Source: Luzula sylvatica
Lineage: Eukaryota; Streptophyta; Magnoliopsida; Poales; Juncaceae
DNA length: 64,000 nt
Direction of reading: 5' to 3'
Assembly: GCA_946800325.1 (NCBI GenBank)
Contig: OX326958.1
Location: 6,458,001 to 6,522,000, forward strand
Position numbers and translations under genes: made by a program. Below the pieces are notes generated by a model. It was not told the origin of the DNA and made no database searches. It was given only the letters and a program-made list of their open reading frames with translations. Shown piece by piece: positions 21,264-33,600 of this stretch. Numbering within the stretch: the first letter of the stretch is position 1; each line of letters starts with the position of its first letter.

Positions 21264-23927
21264 ATGGATTTCGACTACGACGAAGAACCCCTAGATATTC
21301 CCGTCGTCGGTATGGAGTTTCCCTCTCGTGAAGATGCTTACCACTTCTACCGTTCGTACTCCAGTCGACTAGGTTTTGGAATAGTAAAAAGATCGAACCA
21401 CAACTTCTACGGGCAGCCTTCAGACGCGACTTTTTCCTGCAGCAAAGAGAAGAAGCCGGTCCTTCGTTGCAAAGGAGAGGGTTTTAAGAGGAGGCGCAAT
21501 AGCTACCAAGGGACGTGCTGCCCTGCCAAGATAGTTATCAAGGATTATGGCCTAGATGGCGTATGGACTGTATCGTTTGTTGAAAACGATCATAATCACG
21601 ACCTGAGACCTGACGCAGTCAGATACATGAGGTGTCACCGTGCTATCCCTAACTTCGTCAAAAAGCAGATTGAGATAAACGACGATTCTGGGATTCCTCA
21701 AAACCGCTCATTCCACTCCATGTTCAATCAAGCCGGAGGTCATGACAACTGCAATTTCACAGAAAGGGACATGAGGAACCATATACATGCTCGAAGGGCT
21801 CTAAAACTTGCAGAGGGTGATGCAAATGCATTAGTTAAGTATTTCAAGGATCGTCAGAAGAAATGTTCAAATTTCTTTTATCTCTGTGAAATCGACGACG
21901 AAGGCAGGCTGAGGAACGTTTTCTGGGCTGATGGTCGAAGCCGAGCAGCTTATAAATATTTCGGGGATGTAATAACGTTCGACACAACGTATCTGACTAA
22001 CAAGTAAGTTCTCCTAATTTACATTTTTCTATCGAACACAGTACGACTGTTACTTACCAGTGTTAGAGTTACCAGTGCATGGACAATGTTGCAGGGGTTA
22101 GTTACCAGTTACTAGCATTTTTTACCAGCGTACATTACTAAACAATGTTGATTCATGGGAGAACCATGGGATAGTTACCAATGTTAAGGATTAACGGGAT
22201 ATTATTGTTTTCAGGTACGATATGCCATTTGCCCCATTTGTCGGGGTGAACCACCATGGTCAGTCCATTCTGCTCGCATGCGCTTTGTTGGCTGATGAAT
22301 GCATACCTACGTATGAGTGGTTGTTCAACACATTTCTGGACTGCATGTGCGGCGTCCCCCCTCCCGCAATCATCACCGACCAGTGTGCGGCTATGTGTTC
22401 GGCTATTTCTAACGTCTTTCCAAGTGCTCGTCACAGATTGTGCCTTTGGCACATAATGAAGAAATTACCAGCAAAAGCAGGTTCGGGCGACCACAAAGAC
22501 GAATTCATGTCTAAGGTATGTTAGTAAAACAAATTTAATATTAACTTCCAAGGAGAAAAACTAACTAATTTTCATTTCGAAACCAATAGGTATGTGAATT
22601 GGTTTACGACACCTCTGAGTCAGATCAATTCGAGCAGGGTTGGCAAGAGTTAATCCAATTCGAAGATTTGCCATATCGTAAAAACTGGTTAGAGCGAATG
22701 TACAGTATACGATCACAGTGGGTCCCCTTGTACGTTAAGAAGTTCTTCTGGGCAGGGATGTCCACAACGCAGAGGAGTGAATCCATGAATTCCTTTTTCG
22801 ACGGCTATGTTAACTCTTCGACCTCGTTAAGGAACTTTGTCGAGAAATACGATCTTGCGCTGCAAGCCAAGTGGGAGAAGGAGAGTCTAGAAGATTTTCG
22901 ATGCATGGACCGCTCAACAGCATTAGTTTCGATGTTACCATTCGAGGAACAGTTCTCCAAGTCTTACACTCATCGGATCTTCTACCTATTCCAGGACGAG
23001 GTTAAGTCACTTATCAGTTGTCATTCGCAACTGATTCGAACAGAAGAAGATGTTACTTTTTACAAAGTTACCAACATCGCTGAAAAAAAACCTTACGAAG
23101 TACGGTTCTGCCCCAGTAAGTGTATGTACTACTGCGAATGCCTATTATTCGAGTTTAAGGGGATTGTTTGTAGACACGGGTTAACTATTTATCGTCAACT
23201 AGGCGTGCCTTCTATCCCTGAATGTTATTTCTTGTCTAGATGGCAAAATAATTATGTCAGAAACCACACCACATCGCCATTTAACACCCTACCCATACAA
23301 CGGAATATATCACAGTACGACTCGGTGTACACCAGAGCACATTCACACATGGTCAACATTATCGAGTGCACCTATCGCGACGACAAATCCGTATCCAAAT
23401 TGATGTCATGGTTAGAGAATATGGCAATCTCCCTTACCAATAGCTCAGAAGCTGTTCATCCAAACAACGAAGATGTTTTTACAACCGACGATGACCACGT
23501 AAATGTTGCTGATCCTAACAGGGTTAAACGCCTTGGTCGACCAAGATCTAATAGGTACAAGAGTAGAGTCGAAATTGCTGCACTCAAGAAAAAGAACATC
23601 ACGCCTTCAAAGAGTCCCGGCACCAAATCAACGGTACAACTTTCTTCGTTTTATTTCATCAGTTTTACATTTCTCCAGTTCTTTCTTATAACAAAAGTTG
23701 TTTTAGGTAAAACCACATAAGGAACCACATAAGAAGAAGTGTCCAACGTCTAATTACGTTGGCGATTGCGAGGCCACAATTGCATCTTCAATCCAAAACT
23801 CCTCTGTAAGAATCGTATCATACGTTCAATCTTTGAAAAAATTTCATTGCTAATTCAATTTCTCAATAAACCAGTTTGGTTTTACAGCACATCAGATCAG
23901 CAACGTTAGCAACGTCGAACTGTTAAT
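21264..23927 (+). CDS. FAR1-type MULE transposase
   Basis: The transposase that cuts and re-inserts the MULE in the nucleus. Five exons fit with GT-AG junctions and a continuous frame: 21264-22003, 22215-22515, 22590-23633, 23707-23805, 23889-23927, giving 740 residues. The FAR1 DNA-binding domain is at residues about 17-115 (GMEFPSREDAYHFYRSYSS, CCPAKI, ENDHNHDL). The MULE DDE core has Asp in FDTTY (about residue 241), Asp in IITDQ (about 302) and Glu in TTQRSESMN (about 411). A SWIM zinc finger follows (YCEC then CRHG, about 529-544), and a basic tail. No lesion is visible. It differs from host FAR1/FHY3 genes by lying between MULE termini with a target duplication. Confidence 0.85.
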
Positions 23928-23999
23928 GCAGTTTTCCCAATGCTGAGAAAGAAATGACGACTCGTGAAGTGAACGTGCTGTTAGCAATACTGTTGTTTT

Positions 24000-24689
24000 T
24001 TTGGTAATGACGACAACAGTAAATTGTAATTTGATGCTTCTGAAAAAACCTGTTCATTTTGTCAAAAACTTTTGTTAAACAATTATGCGATTAATCATGT
24101 TTATGATTAACATAGATTACGATTAATATTGTTCATGATTAATATAGCTGATGAAAACAATAGCCCACAATTTAAAAAGGAATAAAAAAATGGCCCAAAA
24201 TTTAACATCACAAAAATAATTACAATAGCCCACCATATAAAAAATAGCCAATATCCCACAATTTAATTACAAACAGCCCAACGTAAATAGCCCAACCCAA
24301 AAAAAAGCACACCAGGATGGATTTTGATTGCCATGTAAGGCTTAACGCCTGTGGAACGTAAATAGACACAACGCTTAACGCCATCTCGTACCACTTAACG
24401 CCTTCCATGTCATGTCCTGTCAAAAGATTTCTTTTCGTGCATTCCCAAGGAGGGAAATCTCTTCCTCTACCACCCCGAACCAGAAACCCGTCAGAACTTT
24501 ATTGCTCGCGCCCCGGAGGAAGCAACGCTCCATTGCATTTACTGCTCCACCGCCTTTCGCTCGCCAATCTTCGCTCACCACTGTTCGCCTGTTAAACCGA
24601 CCCTATCAAACGCTGCTCCCGTCTTCTCGATTCTTCTTCTTCCCCACAAACTACCAAACAAATCCCCTTCTCTCCTCTCTAACGAAGCC
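24000..24689. promoter_or_regulatory. MULE intergenic region
   Basis: Lies between the two MULE genes and presumably holds the 3' end of the transposase gene and the promoter of the second gene. It has repeated words: ATAGCCCA five or so times at 24160-24300, and CTTAACGCC three times at 24340-24405. No frame is convincing. Confidence 0.4.
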
Positions 24690-27600
24690 ATGGCTCCCAA
24701 AACTCGCCCATCTAAAAAAATGAAGAAGGAGTTCACTTTTACGGTGAAAACAAGGTGCAATCCTAAACGATTCTCGAATTTTTTCAACGATTACCTCAGG
24801 GATAGACTCAAACCACAACACAAGGCCCTCATAGCAAACTGGCCTTTCAGAAACTTCCTGAACTTCCCACCTATAGGCATGCAGAGGGAGTACCTTTCTG
24901 GCGTCATGTGCTTCTGGAACCCTCTTTTGTCGTGCTTCGTAGTGAATGGTAAAGCCATGCGGTTCAACGCTCACGATGTCTGCATAATCCTTGGATTGAG
25001 GGGGGTAGGGAAGCCGGTAGACATATCTTTCAGACGTGGTGTTGGCTGCGAGATAACCACTAAATTTTTCAACGAAAGGGCCCACCTCGAAGCAGTAGAC
25101 TACGAGTCAGTTCTAGACGAAGAACTAAAGGAGGGCTGTAAAGCCACACCGGAAGAATGGTTATCGATCCTAACCATGTATCTATTTACCACAGTTCTCT
25201 TTTCGATGAGCAACCAAGCTACGCCTCAACAATTCTGGGATTATGCCACTGATCTCGAATCTTTGTGGGATTACTCTTGGGGCCAAGCGGTTTTCAGTTT
25301 TATGCAGAAGTCAATACCCGAGGTTGGTGCCAAAGCCAACAGTTACACCGCCAAGACTCTTACTTCCAACTCGACTCCGACTATAATTGGTTGCTCCTTC
25401 GCGTTACTGGTATGGAATTAACTCACCTAATTACTTTTTATAATGCTTAAAACTATTGTATTAATTAACCTCATAACGTTACTGCCTTTGACAGGTGTGG
25501 TTCTACGAACACACGAACCCTGATCTTTTGAGGTTGGGTAACAAAAGAGTACCGCGTTATTTAAACTGGCAACTGTCAACTGATGGCACAAAAGAAGGTT
25601 TTATGGAAGCGATTGCGACAATAAACCCAGCCCGAATTGATGTTAGCATTACCCCCGATAAGTTGGAGGCTTGGGTGTTCGAGACGGACAAGCAATTGGC
25701 GAAACAATATTTCTTCCAAGTCCCCCCCAGCGAAACATTAGCAAACGCCCTTGTCCATACGATGAGCCAGATGTTATCGGATGGACAAGAAAACATGCTA
25801 CACATTCAACACCTCATAAGTACCACCCCCCCAAGGAATACCTCGCGACAGATTACAAAGACACGTAATTGCAGTTTCTATTCATCAACATTTTATTCAA
25901 TAGTTAACCGAAATTTAACAATTACAATTAATTTGACAGTTTCGCCGAATCTTACGAAACGTAGTACTCAGGATGTTGCTGGGCCATCAATGGTTAGGCG
26001 ATCCCCACGCATGCACGGGCAATCTACTGAACTTGCAGCGTCAAATGCCAGTAGACGTAGATGCACCAGGAGACTTCCATCAGATGGGGATCAAGGACAA
26101 GACGAAGATACAGAGCCCGAAGACGACGATACGACTTTTGTACCCGCAGGAACAAGGACAAGAGCTCGCAAGCAGAGAGTTCAGACTGACTCAATTCCTC
26201 CTGGTATGTTGCATGGTAAACGATCTAACAAACTTATAGGTAACCCGTTGTAATGTTTATTTTCATTCAGGTGTTGTGCCCAGCCTATGTTCTCCTGGCC
26301 AGTTTTTGAAAGAAATACAGTTTCGGATCAACCGTAAAAGTGTACACAAGGATAAACGAATGTAGTCGTACATTCGTGGCCATAACTTTCAGTGGGAAAA
26401 TCCAATTAGAATGGTTCAAATTGGGTTAGATAGATAATGAGATTATCTACAACCTTCATATAGAAATATATTTCATATGAACGAAGTATAAGTGTCGTTT
26501 CTGTGAAATACCGAAAGGGTGCAACAGTATGACATACAGTTAGTAAAACAGTCATAACTTTTGCATACGAACTCCAATTGGGCTGGGCCAAATTGGGTTG
26601 AGTAGATAATAAGATTATCTACAACGTTCGTGTTGGTTGATTTTCTGTCAGAGAAATTTATCAATTTCGTCTGGACAGAATACTGAACAGGTTCATACAG
26701 TTTTCTGTGTGAAAGGGTGTATATTGGATATACATGCCTTTTGGCTAATCCTTATCCTATTAGGTATAAATAGGATTTTCTCTCTCATCTTCACTTAGGA
26801 ATTCAGAAGTAATTCAAAGCAATATTCTGCCCAAGACACAAGAAAAAGAGCAAATTCAGATTTGATCTTTTGTGAGTGAAAAGGCACGAAGAGAGATTAA
26901 TAGAGAATCGATCGAGATCAAGCAAGTGCACCGATACATCGTCTAGGCAGGTGTATCCGTGTCCGGCGTCTTCCGACTCAAGGTGGATACGTGTGGAGGA
27001 GCAACACTTGGGGCTCTCCGTTGTGATCGAACCGAAGGATCGAAGAACGGGAACGAACGGTGAAGGACGCACGGTGTGGGACGCGCGTAAAGTCACCAAC
27101 GTGACCGGAGGAATAGGAGGCAGCGATCAACCCTTCGTGTTCCATCAATTTGGAACTGGTATGGATCTAACCTTCTATTTGCATCGTACCCTCGAAGTCG
27201 TGGCGTGATCTCGGGAATCGGGGAACCGGACCGGGCCTACATATCCGCTGCGCGGGCCCGGGGCCGGAGATATTCCCCAACAGTGGTATCAGAGCGATCG
27301 CCATCGATTCGAGGGTCGAATCATAGTCGTATATTAGATATACGCACGGGTTATCAAAGTTCGTACCCGTTTGCATGATGTTATATATTTAGAATGTCAA
27401 ATTCCATTAAAATCACAAGTGAAATTCGCTAGAGATCGATCAATAGTTGATTGAGAGTATCTAGGAATAATCGTGAAAAGGTTTCATGATTGATCGTTTT
27501 GGAAACGAGCGAAAACAGCAGTTCAAAAATCGCATAGTCCGTTATAACGGACTTGGAGTCCGTTGCAACGGACCCTGTATAGGATGCGGGGGTGTGAGGA

Positions 27601-30600
27601 GGACCGTGAAAACTGCTTATTCCGTTGTAACGGACTTGGAGTCCGTTGTAACGGACCTTGTATCTGATACGAGGTTGCGGGGATGCCAAGGGTGTCTATT
27701 GGAGTCCGTTGAAACGGACTGGGTCCGTTGTAACGGAGCTCTACGCAGTTGGTCCGTTGCAACGGACTGTATGTTGCGTTGTAACGGACTGGTCTCTGGA
27801 AATTTGGACGAAGGTTTGCAGAAAATAGCGTTGTAACGGACCTATGTTGCGTTGTAACGGACATGTTTCTGGCAAAATTTGGCCAAACTCCGAAATAAAT
27901 AGCGTTGTAACGGACTGGACTTCCGTTGTAACGGACTGGACTATGTTGCGTTACAACGGACTGGTTTCTGGTTGCTGATTTTGTTTTCGTGATAACTTTG
28001 GCTACACAACTTGGAATTTTGAGTTCTTTATATCGATTTGATCGGCATCAATCATACTAGCATATTATTAGATAATTATTTAGAATAATTAGACTCCCGA
28101 ATAAAATCATATGCATATAGAAAATCTTGTGATAGTGATATAATTGGATTATGTCACGAATTTAGAAACATGCAATGGCATGATCCCTCATAATATTTAA
28201 GTCATGGAAATGCCTTCCATATCCACAACCATCGAGATTGATATGACATAGTGCGTGGTTTCAGGCCATAGTCGGGCACGTACTATTGTATATATTGGTG
28301 CGGGTGGTAAGCGTTAATTGGGGATTCACGTGGTTTCAGGCCATAGTCGGGCACGTGAGTAGTTCAATTGAACGATACGATGGATATGGTTGTGACTTAA
28401 CCGTCCAAGCCAATCCGATTGGAGTTCGGGGCATAGATAGGATGCACACACGGAACTGGGATTGTATTGGATACGATTCATCACCGAAATCTTATAACGG
28501 TTCAAGAATCGCATTGGACACTGTAGCAGATACAGGAAATTAAGAATTTTTCGAAAAAACACATATTCCGTTGTAACGGACTTGGAGTCCGTTGCAACGG
28601 ACCCTGTATAGGATGCGGGGGTGTGAAGAGAACTGTGAAAAACGCATATTCCGTTGCAACGGACTTGGAGTCCGTTGCAACGGACTTGGAGTCCGTTGCA
28701 ACGGACTTGGAGTCCGTTGTAACGGAACCTGTATCAGATACGAGGTTGCGGGGATGCCAATGGTGTCTATTGGAGTCCGTGGTAACGGACTGGGTCCGTT
28801 ATAACGGATGTCTACGCAGTTTTTTCCGTTGCAACGAACTATATGTTGCGTTGTAACGGACAGGTTTCTGGAAATTTGGACAAAGGTTTGCAGAAAATAG
28901 CGTTGTAACGGACCAAGGTTGCGTTGCAACGGACATGTTTCTGGCAATTTTGGCCAAACTCCGGAATAAATAGCGTTGTAACGGACTGGTATTCCGTTGT
29001 AACGGAGTGCCAAGTATACAGGAGTTCCGTTGCAACGGACTATGTTGCGTTGCAACGGACTGGTTTCTGGTTGCTGATTTTGTTTTCGTGATAACTTTGG
29101 CTACACAACTTGGAATTTTGAGTTCTTTATATCGATTTGATCGGCATCAATCATACTAGCATATAATTAGATAATTATTTAGAATAATTAGACTCCCAAA
29201 TAAATACATATGCATTTATGAAAATCTTGTGATAGTGATATAATTGGATTATGTCACGGATTTAGAAACATGCAATGGCATGATCCCTCATAATATTGAA
29301 GTCATGGAAATGCCTTCCATATTCACAACCACTATGATCGGTACTACGTCTCACATGGGTTAAGGCCAAAGCCGACATGGGTTATTGTAGTCATCGACGG
29401 GGTGGCAAGCGTTAAATAGGGACTGATAAGGGTTAAGGCCAAAGCCGACTTATTAGTAGTTTATTTGAACGATACGATGAGTATGGTTGTGACTTAACCG
29501 TTCTAGCCAGTAAGGGTTGAGGCCAAAGCCGACTTGATTGGAAGTTCGGGGCATAGATAGGATGCACACACGGAACTGGGATTGTATTGGATACGATCCA
29601 TCACCGAAATCCTATAAAGGTTCAAGAGTCGCATTGGATGTGATTGGATATAATCCTACCTAAATAGCGAGATCCCATTCGTCTGCCAAAGCAACTTGTG
29701 GGAGGATCGTAAAATATGGGTCTTGAGTGTTATGGACTTGGAGTCCCGTATCGGTATGAGGGTTATCGATTCGATAAAATAACACTATCATATAATCATC
29801 ATATAAGCCCTATAAGATAAGTACGCAACGTTAGTAATCAATCTTTTATTTCATTTGTAGAATATGTCTTCTAGTAACACCAACACCATGTCGATTAGAT
29901 CGACTTTAGAAAAGGATAAGCTAGTGGGTCGGAACTACTTTGACTGGCACCGAAACCTGAGAATAGTTCTCAGGCAAGAGGGCAAGAGTCACGTATTGGA
30001 TACGGAACTAGTGGAACCGGGCCCCGATGCTACGGCCGAAGAAAAGGCCGCGTTTGAGAAACTTAAGAAGGACTCAAATGATGTTACGTGCCTCATGTTG
30101 GCATGTATGGACGCTAGTCTTCAAAAGCAGTTTGAGGACTCGGATGCGCACATCATAGACGTTGTGCTCAAGGAAATGTTCCAAGAGCAGGAGCGTATTG
30201 AACGGTTCAGTACGCTCAAAGAGTTGGTAAACTGCAAGATGCCTTCGGGGTCTTCGGTTAGCTCTCACGTTTTGAAGGTGCAAGCTCTCATAGACCGTCT
30301 TGAGAAGCTAGGAGAGAAATTGTCGAAGATTATGCAACAAGATTTGATCTTGTGTGCACTTCCTCCAATGTTTTCTCCGTTCGTGACTAACTATCACATG
30401 CATTCGATGGATAAGACGATCCCTGAGCTTCACGGAATGCTCAAGAATTTTGAATCGGAGACGTTAAAGTCGTCCGGAGAGAACAGGGCAAGAGTTGCCG
30501 GAAATGTTCTCACAATTCAAAATAAGGATCGTAAGAGATCAAAGTCCAAGGGCGGTTCGGCTAAGAAACGTTCGAAGCCGAATAAAAGGGGAAAGGAGAA

Positions 30601-33600
30601 ATCCAAGGATGAGACGTGCTTTCATTGTCACAAGGCTGGACATTGGAAGCGCGATTGCAAGTCTTACCTCGAGGAGGTGAAGAAGGGCAAGGCGGTTTCA
30701 GCGACCGGCCTCTCAGGTATTAACGTTATTGAAGTTAATATTTCAACTATGACTAATTGGGTATTGGATACCGGTTGTGGGACTCATATTTGTCGAAATA
30801 TGCAGGTTCTTCAAAATAGTCGAAGGTTGGAAAAGGGTGAAGTCGATCTACGCGTCGGGAATGGAGCAAGAGTTGCTGCGTTTGCCGTAGGAGTAGTTAA
30901 TTTGACTTTACCTAGTGGACTTATTTTAGTACTAAATAATTGTTATTATGTACCGACATTATGTAAGAACATAATAAGTGTGTCGAAACTGGCCAATGAT
31001 GGCTATGAATTCGTTATTAGGAATAATGAGTTTTCGATATGTAAGGATTCTATTATCTATGGAAATGTTCTGTTAGAAAATGGTCTTTATGTGTTGGATT
31101 TCGATCACGGAAATAATAAGTCCATATATAACGTTAATGCAAAAAGGATTAAACCTAAAGTTGATAATCGGACTTTCTTTTGGCATTGTCGTCTCGGTCA
31201 TGTGAATGAGAAACGCATTGCTAGACTCCATAAAGATGGAATGCTAGACTCATTTGAATTGGATTCATTTGGGAATTGTGAATCTTGTTTGCTTGGCAAG
31301 ATGACTAAGGCGCCGTTCTCCAAGGTCGGAGAGCGGTCCAACGATCTATTGGAACTCATACATTCCGATGTGTGTGGACCGATGAGCATCGAGGCAAGAG
31401 GAGGCTATCGATACTTTGTTACGTTTACGGACGATCATAGTAGATATGGATATATTTATTTGATGCGTACGAAAGCGGAGACCTTTGAAAAGTTCAAAGA
31501 GTTTCAAAACGAAGTTGAAAATCAGCTTGGCAAGAAAATTAAAGCCATTCGATCGGATCGAGGTGGCGAATATTTGAGCTATGAGTTTGAAGATCATCTA
31601 AAAGATTGTGGAATAGTTCCACAATGGACTCCGGCAGGAACGCCACAATGGAATGGCGTGTCCGAGAGGAGGAATCGAACCTTGTTGGACATGGTTCGAT
31701 CCATGATGAGTCAAACTTCCCTTCCAAAATCGTTTTGGGGATATGCCCTAGAGACAGCGGCTTACTTATTAAACCGCATACCTTCTAAATCGGTACCTAA
31801 GACACCATATGAGATATGGACCGGAAAAGTTCCGAAATTGTCTTACGTTAAGATTTGGGGATGTGAAGCTTATGTCCGCAGATTAATCGCGGATAAACTC
31901 GATCCCAAATCTGAAAAATGTTTATTTGTAGGTTATCCCAAGGAAACAAAGGGATATTATTTCTATCATCCATACGAGAACAAAGTGTTTGTTGCTCGTG
32001 GAGGTACCTTCTTAGAGGAGGAATTTATATCTAAAAGAATGGATGGATATGAAATAGATCTCGAAGAAATTCGAGAACCGCAAACAAACGTTGAACCGAT
32101 GAACGTTGATCCGGTTTCCTCAAATGTTGAGGATCCGGAGTCAAGTGCACAAGGCGCAATTCGTAGATCGGGTAGGATTCGTCAAGAGCCTATACGATAT
32201 GGTTTTATCGTGGCAAATGACGATGAAGTCGAATTCATAGATGATGAACCGACATCTTATCGCGAGGCTATGAAAAGCGAGGATTCCGATAAGTGGCAAA
32301 CTGCCATGAAATCCGAGATTCAATCCATGTACGATAATCAAGTTTGGAACTTGATTGATCCACCTCCCGGGGTTAAACCAGTGGGATGTAAGTGGGTTTT
32401 CAAGAAGAAGACCGACATGGATGGGAATGTGAACACTTATAAAGCACGGCTTGTGGCGAAAGGTTTCAAACAAATTCATGGTGTCGACTATGAAGAAACG
32501 TTTTCACCAGTAGCTATGCTTAAATCCATACGGATCTTACTTGCTATCTCTGCGTATTATGACTACGAGATTTGGCAAATGGATGTCAAAACCGCATTCC
32601 TTAACGGGAACTTAGAAGAGGATGTGTACATGACACAGCCCGAGGGTTTTGTCGATTCGAAGAGTCCGAATAAAGTGTGCAAGTTGCAACGATCCATTTA
32701 TGGATGGAAGCAAGCTTCTCGGAGTTGGAACATACGTTTCGATGAAGTTATACGAGAATATAATTTCCTGAAAAACGTAGAAGAACCTTGTGTATACAAG
32801 AAGGTTAGTGGGAGCCGCGTAGTATTTCTTGTACTATATGTAGACGACATCTTGATCATAGGAAACGACATTCCGATGCTTACGGATGTTAAGAAGTATT
32901 TAAATACTCGTTTCGCTATGAAAGATTTGGGCGAGGCCGCCTATATATTAGGCGTGAGGATTTATAGAGATAGATCCAAGAAGTTACTCGGCTTGAGTCA
33001 AAGCACGTACATCGACAAAGTGTTGAAACGGTTTTCAATGCAAAATTCGAAGAAAGGACTTCTTCCAATGTCGAGTGGCATATCGTATTCTAAAGCTCAA
33101 TGTCCGACATCGAGCGAAGATAAGAATGCGATGAGTATTGTTCCATACGCTTCGGCGGTTGGATCAATTATGTATGCCATGATTTGTACGCGCCCCGATG
33201 TGTCGTATGCATTGAGCGTCGTTTCGCGTTACCAATCTAATCCAGGGGATATGCATTGGATCGCGGTTAAGAACATCCTTAAGTACTTACGAAGAACTAA
33301 GGATCAATTTCTAATTTATGGTGGAAAGACATCCGGGTTGGTCATCAATGGATATACCGACGCCAGTTTCCAAACATGTGTCGATGACTTTCGATCACAA
33401 AGCGGATACGTGTTTTGTCTAAATGGTGGAGCGGTAGTTTGGAAAAGTTCCAAACAACCCACGATAGCAGACTCTACAACTGAATCGGAGTATATTGCGG
33501 CTTCCGAAGCGGCAAAGGAGGCGGTTTGGATCAAGAAGTTTGTGTCGGAGCTTGGTGTAGTCCCGAGCATCTCGGAACCTGTAGTTGTGTATTGCGACAA

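Noticed and set aside
21264..23927. A host FAR1/FHY3 light-signalling gene.
   Set aside because: The gene lies inside MULE terminal repeats with a target duplication and next to an Ulp1-like MULE gene, so a transposase is the better call.
26876..27208. A 110-residue frame duplicated at 35567-35899.
   Set aside because: It lies in both LTRs of the Copia and is only open by chance; it shows no domain.
27486..29055. Open frames of 70-171 residues with RYNG/RCNG repeats in the Copia leader.
   Set aside because: They arise from the palindrome array on both strands, lack family resemblance, and lie in a retrotransposon leader.
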